Positions 42,144 to 51,481 of a stretch of 52,518 bases of DNA are shown piece after piece. This DNA comes from Candidatus Nitrosopumilus sp. Lineage in GTDB: Archaea; Thermoproteota; Nitrososphaeria; Nitrososphaerales; Nitrosopumilaceae. The first letter of the stretch is position 1. Each line of letters starts with the position of its first letter. The stretch is taken from contig JAOTYR010000002.1 in NCBI GenBank assembly GCA_029861785.1, positions 1-52,518 on the forward strand. Direction: 5' to 3'. Below the pieces are notes generated by a model that had not been told where the DNA came from, did not search any database, and saw only the letters and a program-made list of their open reading frames with translations. The position numbers and the translations under genes were made by a program.

Positions 42144-42506
42144 ATGTTCCTAAAAATTGCAATTATTGCTGCTATTATAATAGCCGGCGGAGTTCTTTTC
42201 TCCTCCGAAATACAAGTAATTCTTCCAAAAACAATCACAATTGGAGTTGATTCTTTGGAAACTGACGTCAAAACACTGGCTTCGAAATCTTTGGAATCAG
42301 CTGAACAAAAAATAGAGTCATCAGTACAAAAAGCAGAATCTAAAATTTCTGGTGTTGGGAACCAAACAATCCAAACTGCTGAGACTGCAATTAATTCCTC
42401 AGCTGAGCAAGTAGGGACAAAACTAATTGAAATTAAACAAAATTCTACACAATATGTTGAAGAAAGTATTTCTGATAAATTTTCATTTTTAGATTCCAAC
42501 AAATAA
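42144..42506 (+). CDS. Membrane-anchored helical protein, unknown
   Basis: A 120-residue protein with one N-terminal hydrophobic helix (FLKIAIIAAIIIAGGVLFSS) that is a signal anchor, then about 95 residues of amphipathic Ser/Glu/Lys-rich helix with an 11-residue-like rhythm (KSLESAEQKIESSVQKAESK). Asparagines (GNQT, NSSA, QNST) offer N-glycosylation sites. No enzymatic motif is seen. The antisense ORF 42140-42502 is a shadow. The stop lies 3 nt from the sir2 stop. Confidence 0.6.
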   Translation: MFLKIAIIAAIIIAGGVLFSSEIQVILPKTITIGVDSLETDVKTLASKSLESAEQKIESSVQKAESKISGVGNQTIQTAETAINSSAEQVGTKLIEIKQNSTQYVEESISDKFSFLDSNK

Positions 42507-42508
42507 TT

Positions 42509-43228
42509 TTATTGTTTAAAAATTGAAACTAATTCAGGTAACGCAATAGCAGACGTTGATCTAATTGATAAATCCATATTTGATGTCATAATTGTTTCAT
42601 CTGGGTTAATTTCTACCAAAATAGCATTGTTTTGTTTAGCATAGATTGGTAATGTGTTTGCAGGAGAAACAACAAGTGATGTTCCTGCTATAACCATAAC
42701 ATCACAACTATTAGCATGAACAATTGCTTCTTGCCATAAGTCTTGAGGTAATCCCTCCCCAAACCACACAACCTCAGGTCGTAGAATATTCCCACATGCA
42801 CATAATGGTGGAATATCTAAAAATTCTGTAAAAGTTTCACCTTTATAATTACAAACAGTACATTTGATTTTAACAATACTTCCATGCAATTCTAAAACTT
42901 GAGAACTACCAGCCTTTTGATGAAGACCATCTATATTTTGAGTAAGAACTACCACCTTGGAGTACTTCTCCAATTCAGTAATAGCTTTATGCCCTAAATT
43001 TGGTTCTGCTGAAAAAACATTTTTCCTTCTTTCATTATACCACTCCCACACAAGTTTTGGATTATCATTAAACGCATCAATTGTTGCTAATTTCATGACA
43101 TCATTACTTCTCCACAATCCATCCTTTCCTCTAAAGGTAGGAATTCCACTCTCCTGAGAGATTCCTGCACCTGTTACAAAAACAATTTTTCTAGATTCCC
43201 TTAGTCGTTTTGATATTGATTCAAACAT
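42509..43228 (-). CDS. cobB: NAD-dependent protein deacylase, Sir2 family
   Basis: A 239-residue sirtuin. GAGISQESGIPTFRG (20-34) and TQNIDGLHQKAG (96-107) bind NAD; H115 in LELHGS is catalytic. Zinc is held by C123, C126, C143 and C145 (the second pair CxC). WYNERRK carries Y64 and R67, the pair that selects acidic acyl groups in SIRT5-type desuccinylases, so deacylation of succinyl-lysine is possible beside deacetylation. It is the last gene of the prs-trm-rnz-sir2 cluster, one base after RNase Z. Confidence 0.93.
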   Translation of the reverse strand: MFESISKRLRESRKIVFVTGAGISQESGIPTFRGKDGLWRSNDVMKLATIDAFNDNPKLVWEWYNERRKNVFSAEPNLGHKAITELEKYSKVVVLTQNIDGLHQKAGSSQVLELHGSIVKIKCTVCNYKGETFTEFLDIPPLCACGNILRPEVVWFGEGLPQDLWQEAIVHANSCDVMVIAGTSLVVSPANTLPIYAKQNNAILVEINPDETIMTSNMDLSIRSTSAIALPELVSIFKQ

Positions 43229-43229
43229 C

Positions 43230-44129
43230 TTATTTTATTTCAATTTCTAAAAGGTCTCTTGCTGTAATGACTGAACCGTGTATTTGTGTTGCTTCTTCTA
43301 GATGTTGAATTTCACCCTTGTACCGTGCAGAAAAATGGGTAAGGATCAAATTTTTTACTTTAGCATTCTTGGCTAAAGTTGCTGCTTGTTTCGCAGTAGA
43401 ATGACATGTTTCTAGAGCCTTTTCCTTTATTTCATCTAAAAATGTTGAATCAAAAACAAGATAATCACAAGTCTCAAAAAATTTTTCTAATTTCTTTGTT
43501 GGCATTGTATCTCCTGATATTCCAATTTTCATTCCAGATCTTTTTTCTCCTAATACTTGATCTGATGTAATGACTTTTCCTTCGATTTCAATTGATTCTC
43601 CATTTTGTAATTTGTTCCACAAATGACCTTCAGGAATTCCCAATTCCTTTGCTTTGTAAAGATTAAATCTACCAGGTTTATCTTTTTCTTCAAATCGATA
43701 TGAATATGCTGTAACCGAATGATTTGCTTTACATGCATACATGGAATAAAATTTTGAATCTAAAACTTTTCCTTCATCTACTATTGAAATCATTATAGGA
43801 AAAGATAAACCAAAATTTAAAACTTTGATATTTGCAGCTATAAATTCATCAATTCCTTTTGGTCCATAAATTTCCAAAGATTCTGTTCTATGTTGCATCG
43901 TCATTGTTTGAAGAAGACCTAAAATTCCTATACAGTGGTCACCATGAAGATGTGTAACAAAAATTTTCATTTTTTTATTCCATCCTAATCCTGATTTGAG
44001 AAAAGACATTTGAGCAGATTCTCCGGCATCAAACATTAGAATTTCTCCTTCTCTTACCAGGCAAATACATGACAATCCTCTATTTTCAGTTGGTTGTGCT
44101 GCAGATGTTCCCAAAAATACTAGTTTCAT
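43230..44129 (-). CDS. rnz: Ribonuclease Z (tRNA 3' processing endonuclease)
   Basis: A 299-residue metallo-beta-lactamase-fold nuclease that removes tRNA 3' trailers. [14 protein letters not shown] starts the fold, the metal motif THLHGDH is at 59-65 with zinc ligands H60, H62, D64, H65, followed by [21 protein letters not shown] and [10 protein letters not shown] and LTHFSARY near the end. The exosite is short, as in RNase Z short forms. It overlaps the methyltransferase gene by 4 nt. Together with cca and thpR it gives a local concentration of tRNA-end enzymes. Confidence 0.94.
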   Translation of the reverse strand: MKLVFLGTSAAQPTENRGLSCICLVREGEILMFDAGESAQMSFLKSGLGWNKKMKIFVTHLHGDHCIGILGLLQTMTMQHRTESLEIYGPKGIDEFIAANIKVLNFGLSFPIMISIVDEGKVLDSKFYSMYACKANHSVTAYSYRFEEKDKPGRFNLYKAKELGIPEGHLWNKLQNGESIEIEGKVITSDQVLGEKRSGMKIGISGDTMPTKKLEKFFETCDYLVFDSTFLDEIKEKALETCHSTAKQAATLAKNAKVKNLILTHFSARYKGEIQHLEEATQIHGSVITARDLLEIEIK

Positions 44130-45073
44130 TTTATCAAAATTGCCCTTGTCAAGCTTTTATGCCTATAGATATCATAAGCTTTAGAGGATTTCATATTCAA
44201 CTTTTTTTCAAATCCTTTTTTACACATTATTGCAATCTTTTTTCTTCTTGGAAGCATAGTTACAAATTTTTTAATCAATTCTTGTGGATTTTCTGATACT
44301 TTGGATGCAGTCCCATAAGGAAGGTCCGTTACAATTCCATCAAATTTATCTTGAATTTTTGTAAATTCACTAAAATCTCCTTTGATTAATTTTGATTTGA
44401 ATCCATTTGATTCTAAATTCTCCTTAGAAATCTCATACATTTTTTTATCAAAATCTAACCCAATTGCCTTTATTCCCATGGATTCAGCCTCCAATAGAGT
44501 AGTGCCTGTACCACAAAATGGGTCACATACTGTTTCTCCTTCTTTTAATCCAATCAGATTTATCATTACCCTTGCTAATCTCCAATCCAATTCATGTGGA
44601 TGCTTTCTGACTTTTTTGGGTCTTTTAGGAATCTTTTCTGGCTTGGAAAAACCAAAAAAATTCTCCTGATTGGTAAAAATCAAATAAATGATAATATCAG
44701 GATTTTGCAAGTTTACTTGAGCCTGAGATAGCTTTGAAATCATATCTCCCATAGAACTTTCTAATTGAGGAATGTCAAATTGCTTTGAAGACAAATTTAC
44801 AATTCTACAGACAAAAGTTTTAGCATTTTTTAAAACTTCAAAGTTATCTTCACCTAAAAATAATCCAGACATTTTACGCAAAATTTGTCCCGAAATTTTT
44901 ACAAATGTTGCTCGTTGAGAAATTCTTTCCCAAGTTAAATTGGATTGAATAATTACTAGATTAGAAAAAGATTTTGATTTTGCAAATCGATCATATGTTT
45001 TTGCAATTGCAATTATTTCATCTTTAGCAATTTCTAAATGATCTTTAGATAGCACAAAGAAACTTTCTGGCAT
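44126..45073 (-). CDS. tRNA (guanine10-N2)-methyltransferase-like (THUMP + SAM MTase)
   Basis: A 315-residue enzyme. The N-terminal half (about 1-145) is an NFLD plus THUMP-like RNA-binding region ([20 protein letters not shown]). The SAM motif is [16 protein letters not shown] (182-197), [16 protein letters not shown] binds SAM ribose, and DLPYG (250-254) is the amino-methyltransferase active motif. The order matches Trm-G10/Trm11, which modifies G10 of tRNA. It overlaps prs by 1 nt and rnz by 4 nt. Confidence 0.87.
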   Translation of the reverse strand: MPESFFVLSKDHLEIAKDEIIAIAKTYDRFAKSKSFSNLVIIQSNLTWERISQRATFVKISGQILRKMSGLFLGEDNFEVLKNAKTFVCRIVNLSSKQFDIPQLESSMGDMISKLSQAQVNLQNPDIIIYLIFTNQENFFGFSKPEKIPKRPKKVRKHPHELDWRLARVMINLIGLKEGETVCDPFCGTGTTLLEAESMGIKAIGLDFDKKMYEISKENLESNGFKSKLIKGDFSEFTKIQDKFDGIVTDLPYGTASKVSENPQELIKKFVTMLPRRKKIAIMCKKGFEKKLNMKSSKAYDIYRHKSLTRAILIK

Positions 45074-45948
45074 TATCTTATTGCCTTTACAATAGTATTT
45101 GAAATATCAACCATTGAAGTTTTACCTGGTATGGTATTTGTACTAATAATTTTGGAAACTCCAGCTTTTCTTATCTTCTTTTCTGCATCATTCATTAATA
45201 GAGCATGTGTACATGCAACAAAAATCCGATTACATTTTTGTTTTTTAAGAAATTCTGTAGCCTTTACTATGCTTCCACCAGTACTAATCATATCATCAAC
45301 TAAAATTAAATCCCTTCCTTTTACTTCATCAAGACCGGTTGTTTTGATTTTAACTTTGCCAGATTTACGATCACGTGTTTTTGATAGAGCTATAAACTCT
45401 GATCCAAATTGTTTGGCAAATTCTTTTGCTCTTTCTTTTCCTCCTTGGTCTGGTGAAACAACTAAAGGATTTTTTAATTTAATTTTTTTAAAATATTTGG
45501 CCAAATCAGGAACTGCAGTTACATTTTCAGATTTGATTTTGAAAAATTTTAATCCAATATCACTATGAATATCTACTACTATGATCTCCGAGGCACCTAC
45601 TCCTTTGAACAATTTTCCAAGAACTTTCATGGTTACTATCTCTCCAGGCAAGAATTCTCTATCTTGACGAGCATATCCTAGGTATGGAATTACAGTAATC
45701 ACTTCATTGGAGTACTCTTTTGCCTTTGAAACTAATCCTAGTGCCTGAATAAGGTTAGAATCTACTGGCGGATATATTGATTGGACTACAATGGTTTTAT
45801 TTTTTGAAATCTTTCCCTTGAGAGTAATTTTACTTTCTCCATCTGGAAAAACTCTCACTTCAGATTTTACAAGGTTTGCTTTTAGCTTTTTTGATATTTT
45901 TTTTGCTAAATCCTCTGAAGAATTACCAGCAATTAGATTAATCAACAA
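45073..45948 (-). CDS. prs: Ribose-phosphate pyrophosphokinase
   Basis: A 291-residue PRPP synthase starting with TTG. It makes phosphoribosyl pyrophosphate for nucleotide, His and Trp synthesis. VRVFPDGESKITL (32-44), IPYLGYARQDREFLPGE (about 93-109), VVDIHSDIG, VSPDQGGKERAKEFA, and the PRPP loop RDLILVDDMISTGGSI are intact. It sits 44 nt downstream of the MscS gene and is followed with one-base overlap by the tRNA methyltransferase, so it probably heads or joins that operon. Confidence 0.95.
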   Translation of the reverse strand: MLINLIAGNSSEDLAKKISKKLKANLVKSEVRVFPDGESKITLKGKISKNKTIVVQSIYPPVDSNLIQALGLVSKAKEYSNEVITVIPYLGYARQDREFLPGEIVTMKVLGKLFKGVGASEIIVVDIHSDIGLKFFKIKSENVTAVPDLAKYFKKIKLKNPLVVSPDQGGKERAKEFAKQFGSEFIALSKTRDRKSGKVKIKTTGLDEVKGRDLILVDDMISTGGSIVKATEFLKKQKCNRIFVACTHALLMNDAEKKIRKAGVSKIISTNTIPGKTSMVDISNTIVKAIR

Positions 45949-45992
45949 ATGATCGTGTAGTTACGGGATTCTTAAGTTTTGAGAAAATGAAA

Positions 45993-47723
45993 CTAATCAT
46001 CCCCTCCCCCGCGACCAATATCTCCAAGACCATATTTATCAATGACCTGGTTTCTGTCCTGGTCCTTTTGATTGATTTCTTCATTCTCCTTCTTTTCATC
46101 TCCTTGGTAAATAGTCCTAATTGGCCATGGGATTCTAATATCATATCTCTTGAATTCTTCGTACATGATCATTCTAAGATATGTTTTTGTTTTGAATTGA
46201 GAACCATAATCTCTAACATATACCCACATTGTAAAATCTAATGAAGAATCGTTAAAATTAGTAAATCTAACAACAGGTTGAGATATATCAACATGAAGAT
46301 CCTTGTCACATCCACAACTTGGTTTATTTTGGTCCAGATATGAACATCTATTTTGCCTAACTAGATGCTGTCCTTTTTGATTTACAATTTCTTTCATTCC
46401 CCTATTTCCAATTTTGACTAGAATAGATGCAACTTGTTGAGGGTTATTCAGATATGAAACTCCAACCTTTACTATGGCTGGTACTAATTTGTTTTCCTTA
46501 GTATAATTTATGATCTGAGAATTAACCAATTGCCTTGTGGGAATTACAGCAAGAGATTCATGCAATGCATCTCTGACATAGGTAACTCTAGGCGTGATTT
46601 TGTGCACATATCCATTATAACCTGTATCAAGTTGAACTCTATCTCCTTCTTGGAAGATCTTATCTTTTCTTACTAGCAAATATGCAAAATAGTTTTGCAT
46701 CGTTTCTTGTAATGCAAGACCTAAACCAATTGCAAATCCACCTGTTGCAGTTGCTAATACAATCAAATCAACTCCCCACCATGCAACTACTCCAAGAATT
46801 GTAGCTACAAAAATTCCAACTGGCAAGACCTGCTTTGCTGATTTTGGAATTCCCTCTCGTTTTTTTCTTGCATAACCTGATGGTCTTGAACTAGGAATTA
46901 ATGGTTCAAAACTATGAGTTCTCTTTTCTTCTCTCCAAATATCAATTGGAAAAATTTCATCAGGTTTTGCACCTGGTTTTAGTTTTCTTCCAGATTGATT
47001 ATTTCCTGTAACGCAATTTGTATAATATTTTTGATATTTGGCTCGTTCTGATTTCTTCCATTCCTCAAAAGGATCTTTAACTAACTTTTCATAACTACCA
47101 ATTGGATTACCTTTTGTCGTACGAAATTGTTCAAGATATTGTAACCCTTCTTTAGTTTTGAGACGTTTCTGAAAGTCTTCATCTGAAATATCTTCTGGAG
47201 TCATTTTTGGTGACATCCATTTGTACAATTTGTGGAATAAATCTCCATCATCATCAGAGAATCCTCTAAAAACAAACCATGCATCAAAATCTTCTTTTTC
47301 AAGAATAGATTTGTCTCTTTTAGTAAGTGCTATTGGAATTAGATGAGAGATTGTATATCCGATTACCAAAATATTGAAGGTGTTGATAATTTTTGCAAAT
47401 GTTGCCTCGGGAGTTAATTCATCATTTATTATTCCCTGATCAAACAAGGAAGCCGATTGTATGTATGCATTAGTTGAAGTAATTAGAGCAATTGCAAAAA
47501 ATGGTAGAATTGCCCTACGGATAAACCTAGAAAAATGCGGTCTCGTATAGTATATTTTTTGAGATTTTACCCATCTAGAAAATTTGCTATAAGCTGCAAC
47601 AATGGCAATTATACCTACAATCATTACGATAAAAGCAAATTGTAAGGACTCTGATGAGGCTAGTAATTGAGTTACAGTCTCAAACTCACCTATTGAAATT
47701 TGTGAAATATCTTCGCTACCCAT
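45993..47723 (-). CDS. MscS-type mechanosensitive channel with Cys-rich insert
   Basis: A 576-residue channel, longer than the usual MscS. Helices at about 27-48, 68-90 and 110-130 form the first membrane block. A soluble charged stretch (about 140-275) intervenes before the pore region VGIFVATILGVVAWWGVDLI and the Gly/Ala-rich TM3 ATATGGFAIGLGLALQETMQ. The beta domain EGDRVQLDTGYNGYVHKITP follows. Within the C-terminal domain NRCSYLDQNKPSCGCDKDLH places three cysteines close together, which is not typical. The family releases solutes on hypo-osmotic shock. Confidence 0.9.
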   Translation of the reverse strand: MGSEDISQISIGEFETVTQLLASSESLQFAFIVMIVGIIAIVAAYSKFSRWVKSQKIYYTRPHFSRFIRRAILPFFAIALITSTNAYIQSASLFDQGIINDELTPEATFAKIINTFNILVIGYTISHLIPIALTKRDKSILEKEDFDAWFVFRGFSDDDGDLFHKLYKWMSPKMTPEDISDEDFQKRLKTKEGLQYLEQFRTTKGNPIGSYEKLVKDPFEEWKKSERAKYQKYYTNCVTGNNQSGRKLKPGAKPDEIFPIDIWREEKRTHSFEPLIPSSRPSGYARKKREGIPKSAKQVLPVGIFVATILGVVAWWGVDLIVLATATGGFAIGLGLALQETMQNYFAYLLVRKDKIFQEGDRVQLDTGYNGYVHKITPRVTYVRDALHESLAVIPTRQLVNSQIINYTKENKLVPAIVKVGVSYLNNPQQVASILVKIGNRGMKEIVNQKGQHLVRQNRCSYLDQNKPSCGCDKDLHVDISQPVVRFTNFNDSSLDFTMWVYVRDYGSQFKTKTYLRMIMYEEFKRYDIRIPWPIRTIYQGDEKKENEEINQKDQDRNQVIDKYGLGDIGRGGGDD

Positions 47724-47872
47724 GATTTTCTCTCTTTAAATTCACTTTATTTTCTAGAATACAAAGGTTAAGCCATATTATAACATCTTGTTACAATTAT
47801 AATTAATTTTTACTCATTTTTATGCCTAAAAATATTGTAACCTTTAACAAGGGCAGTCCACTATTATACTAA

Positions 47873-49222
47873 ATGACCTATCAAGAGACCGTTTGGGATG
47901 AATCTCCTTCTTTAAAGTCATATACTTTAGCAAATTTTCGTGACATTCCACAAATCCAGAAACTCTCAGAACAAACACAATTTGAAATGGAAGTAATAGG
48001 AAATGTCTTACCGTTTAAAGTAAATAATTATGTTATTGAACAATTAATTGATTGGAATAATATCCCCAATGATCCAATGTTTGTTCTAACGTTTCCACAA
48101 AAAGGAATGTTACAACCAGAACATTTTGAAAAAATGTCCGACACTTTGAAAACCAGTTCTGATAAAAAAGAAATCACAAACGTTGCAAACGAAATTCGCT
48201 TACAGTTAAATCCACATCCAGCGGGACAAATGGAATTAAATGTTCCCACTCTAAAGGACGGAACAAAATTGTATGGTATGCAACATAAATACAAAGAAAC
48301 ATGTCTATTCTTTCCAAGTCAAAGTCAAACATGCCATGCATATTGCAGCTTTTGTTTTAGATGGCCACAATTTGTTGGAATGGATGAAATGAAATTTGCA
48401 ATGAAAGAAGGAGAACAACTTGTTCAATATCTAACTGAACATCCAGAAATTACAGATGTTCTCTTTACTGGAGGAGATCCAATGATTATGAAAGCAAAAA
48501 TATTTTCAAAATATATTGAAACATTAATTGACGCAAAACTTCCAAATTTAAAGACAATTAGAATTGGAACTAAATCATTATCTTACTGGCCATACAAATT
48601 CCTAACAGATGAAGATTCTGAACAAATGTTGAACATTTTTAAAAAAGTCACCAAAAATGGACTCCATCTTGCATTTATGGCGCATTTTAACCATTTAATT
48701 GAATTATCAACAAATTCTGTAAAAAGAGCGATTCAAGAAGTTAGAGCAACTGGAGCTCAAATTAGAACTCAGTCACCCCTTTTGGCTCACATTAATGATG
48801 ATGCAGACATGTGGGCAAAAATGTGGACAAAACAAGTTCAACTAGGTTGTATTCCATACTACATGTTTGTGGTTCGAGACACAGGAGCTCAGCATTATTT
48901 TGGGATTTCATTGGTAAAAGCTCAAGAAATCTTCCGAGAAGCCTACAAAAAGGTCAGCGGACTAGGAAGGACAGTAAGAGGTCCCAGCATGTCAGCTACT
49001 CCTGGTAAAGTTCAGGTAGATGGAGTAGTTAAAGTCCACGGAGAAAAAGTACTAGCCTTGCGTTTCTTACAAGGAAGAAACCCAGACTGGGTTCAAAGAC
49101 CATTTTTTGCCAAATATGATGAAAATGCCATCTGGTTAGACGATTTAAAACCTGCATTTGAGGAAAAATTCTTCTTTGAGGATGAGCTTGAACAAAAATA
49201 CCACGTAAAAATGTCTCATTAA
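47873..49222 (+). CDS. Lysine 2,3-aminomutase-family radical SAM enzyme (KamA-like)
   Basis: A 449-residue protein. The radical SAM cluster CHAYCSFC (C154, C158, C161) coordinates [4Fe-4S]; VLFTGGDPMIM follows as the SAM GGDP motif. The C-terminus has RGPSMSATPGKVQVDGVVKV, near the PLP-lysine site of lysine 2,3-aminomutases. The family shifts an alpha-amino group to the beta carbon, for example to form beta-lysine as an osmolyte precursor. The acetyltransferase partner (AblB) is not adjacent. The substrate could be another amino acid. It is 81 nt ahead of a glutamine synthetase gene. Confidence 0.85.
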   Translation: MTYQETVWDESPSLKSYTLANFRDIPQIQKLSEQTQFEMEVIGNVLPFKVNNYVIEQLIDWNNIPNDPMFVLTFPQKGMLQPEHFEKMSDTLKTSSDKKEITNVANEIRLQLNPHPAGQMELNVPTLKDGTKLYGMQHKYKETCLFFPSQSQTCHAYCSFCFRWPQFVGMDEMKFAMKEGEQLVQYLTEHPEITDVLFTGGDPMIMKAKIFSKYIETLIDAKLPNLKTIRIGTKSLSYWPYKFLTDEDSEQMLNIFKKVTKNGLHLAFMAHFNHLIELSTNSVKRAIQEVRATGAQIRTQSPLLAHINDDADMWAKMWTKQVQLGCIPYYMFVVRDTGAQHYFGISLVKAQEIFREAYKKVSGLGRTVRGPSMSATPGKVQVDGVVKVHGEKVLALRFLQGRNPDWVQRPFFAKYDENAIWLDDLKPAFEEKFFFEDELEQKYHVKMSH

Positions 49223-49303
49223 AGTAATTTTTTTACTCTTTACAATATAGCTAAAACAATCTTACTAACTAACATTAGTAAATTGGTTTTCTAAACATAT
49301 TAG

Positions 49304-50749
49304 TTGAACTCCGATCAGGTGTTACAAAAAATACAGGAAGAAAATATTGCATTTGTAAATCTCTGGTTTGTAGATATTTTTGGAGAATTACATAGACTTG
49401 GAATGCCAAGTTATGCTATTGATAAAAACAGTTTTGAAAATGGTCTGGAGAAATTAGATGCAAGCTCAATTGTTGGATTCAAATCTGTAAACAACTCAGA
49501 TATGATCCTAAAGCCAGATCCAAAATCCTTTAGAATTTTACCTAGCGATTATGATCCAGGAAATAGAAAAAATTGCATACTATTCTGTGATCTCTATGAA
49601 GGAAATACTGTAGATGAAACAAGATACAATCGAGATTCAAGAGGAATTGCTTTCAAAGCCTCTGAGCAATTAAAGAATTTTGGGGTAACTCACACTAACT
49701 GGGGTCCAGAAATTGAATTTTTTGTATTTGACACAATTAACGTCTATCCATCCCCATACGCTGCTACTCACTCAGGCGGCGGTTCAGGCTATTCGATTGA
49801 ATCAAAAGAATCACCTTGGGCAAAAGGAAATGTTAGTACTGCTATTGATATTAAAGAAGGATACTATCCATCTCAACCAAAAGACACACTTGAAACTTTT
49901 AGAAAAGACGTATGCGATGATCTCTACAATAATTTTGGTATTAAGATAGAAGCAGAACACCATGAGGTCGCAACTTCAGGACAATGTGAGATCAATCTTG
50001 TTTACGATGAAATGATTTCTATGGCTGACAGCGTAGTTGCTGTGAAAAACATTGTCAAAGTCAAGGCTAAGCGCAAAAACAAAGTAGCCACTTTTATGCC
50101 AAAACCAATTTTTGGGGATAATGCATCTGCCATGCATACTCATCAGAGTTTATGGAATGATAAAGTCAATGTCATGTTTGACCCTAATGATGATATTGCT
50201 CAAATGAGTCAAATTGGAAGATATTACATTGGAGGAATTTTAGAACATGCCTCTGCACTATGTGCAATCACAAACCCTACAACAAATTCCTATAAGCGAT
50301 TAGTACCAGGATTTGAAGCACCAGTAAATGTTTGCTGGGGAATGGGAAATCGTTCTGCTGCAATTCGTGTTCCAATGTATATTCGAAGTCAGGAAAAGAG
50401 CAAACGAATAGAATATCGTGTGCCTGATCCTACTGCTAACATTTACCTTCTTGAAGCTGCATTGTTACTTGCTGGACTAGATGGAATTAAAAATAAAATT
50501 GATCCAGGAGATCCAGTAGAAGAAAATGTTTACAAATTAAGTACCGAAAAAAAGAGAGAATACAAAATAGGCTCACTTCCAGTTTCCTTAAAGGGCGCAC
50601 TTGATTCTTTGCAAAGTGATCAGAAATTTCTGGAAGAAGTTTTTACAAGAGACTTTCTAGAAAAATACTCCGAATTAAAAAACAAAGAATATGTAGCATT
50701 TGCCCAAACTCCAACGGCTTGGGAAGTATCAATGTATGCTGATGCATAA
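49304..50749 (+). CDS. Glutamine synthetase-family protein (copy 2)
   Basis: A 481-residue type-I glutamine synthetase homologue starting with TTG. It keeps WGPEIEFFVFD (about 138), EAEHHEVATSGQCEINL (about 221), the Arg block NPTTNSYKRLVPGFEAPVNV and RIEYRVPDPTANIYL. The catalytic-His segment reads DNASAMHTHQSLW and not the usual GSGMH. The family also includes gamma-glutamyl-amine ligases, so a shifted specificity is possible. It follows the KamA-like gene by 81 nt in the same direction and may use a product of that pathway. Confidence 0.88.
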   Translation: MNSDQVLQKIQEENIAFVNLWFVDIFGELHRLGMPSYAIDKNSFENGLEKLDASSIVGFKSVNNSDMILKPDPKSFRILPSDYDPGNRKNCILFCDLYEGNTVDETRYNRDSRGIAFKASEQLKNFGVTHTNWGPEIEFFVFDTINVYPSPYAATHSGGGSGYSIESKESPWAKGNVSTAIDIKEGYYPSQPKDTLETFRKDVCDDLYNNFGIKIEAEHHEVATSGQCEINLVYDEMISMADSVVAVKNIVKVKAKRKNKVATFMPKPIFGDNASAMHTHQSLWNDKVNVMFDPNDDIAQMSQIGRYYIGGILEHASALCAITNPTTNSYKRLVPGFEAPVNVCWGMGNRSAAIRVPMYIRSQEKSKRIEYRVPDPTANIYLLEAALLLAGLDGIKNKIDPGDPVEENVYKLSTEKKREYKIGSLPVSLKGALDSLQSDQKFLEEVFTRDFLEKYSELKNKEYVAFAQTPTAWEVSMYADA

Positions 50750-50845
50750 AATTCCCAAAATGCAATTATCAAAAATTCAAAACCAAACTTCAGTTAGGGA
50801 AAAAATGATATAACATTTTTAAAAAGAAGTTTGATCTGTTAATCA

Positions 50846-51481
50846 TTGAATTTCAAATATTTAGGATTACTTTTCCTACTAATTCCAGGGTTTTTTGGTA
50901 CTGCATTTGGGCATACAATTGATTCTGTAGGTGATTATCGATTGGAAATAGGTTGGATGAATGAACCTGTAGTATCAGGAGAAACCAATGGGATTGAGCT
51001 ATTTATCAGTCCTCTTGAGCCTGGATTGCCCTTAGAGGAACAAGAATTCAAAAATGGCGTATCAGGATTAGAAAATTTTTTGAAAATGCAATTGATCCTA
51101 AAGGAAGATAAAATCACACTTCCATTAGATGCAGATCATAATATTCTTGGAAAGTACTATGCGTTTGTAAATCCAACTGTATCAGGATTTTATCAAGCAA
51201 ATGTTTTGGGAAACATTGGTGACACAACAGTCAGCCTTTCAATGCACCCTCCAAGAGTAGATGAAAGAGCCTACATTGAATTTCCTGAATCATCAGATTT
51301 AACATTAAATCAGCTAATAGATGGACATACTGCAGTAGTTGGTGAAGTAAATGATTTGAAAGAATCTGTAGCTATAATTGAACAATCAAATTTTCAAAAT
51401 AGTATTGGATACGCAGGTATTGGACTTGGAACAGTTGCAATTGCGATTGCAGGAATCGCTCTTGTAAGATCTAAAAAATAA
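50846..51481 (+). CDS. Secreted, C-terminally anchored protein, unknown
   Basis: A 211-residue protein starting with TTG. Residues 1-22 are a signal peptide (FKYLGLLFLLIPGFFGTAFG). Residues about 25-150 are a beta-rich domain (IGWMNEPVVSGETNGIELFI, VNPTVSGFYQANVLGNIGDT) with the look of an immunoglobulin-like fold. HTI at the mature start could bind copper as in CopC/AA10-like proteins, though this is speculative. A short coiled coil precedes the C-terminal helix GYAGIGLGTVAIAIAGIALV and basic tail. No sorting motif PEFG is present. It is convergent with the permease gene. Confidence 0.7.
   Translation: MNFKYLGLLFLLIPGFFGTAFGHTIDSVGDYRLEIGWMNEPVVSGETNGIELFISPLEPGLPLEEQEFKNGVSGLENFLKMQLILKEDKITLPLDADHNILGKYYAFVNPTVSGFYQANVLGNIGDTTVSLSMHPPRVDERAYIEFPESSDLTLNQLIDGHTAVVGEVNDLKESVAIIEQSNFQNSIGYAGIGLGTVAIAIAGIALVRSKK

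Noticed and set aside
42140-42502. Minus-strand 120-aa ORF
   Set aside because: It lies opposite the signal-anchored protein at 42144-42506. The plus frame has the credible membrane anchor and helix pattern.
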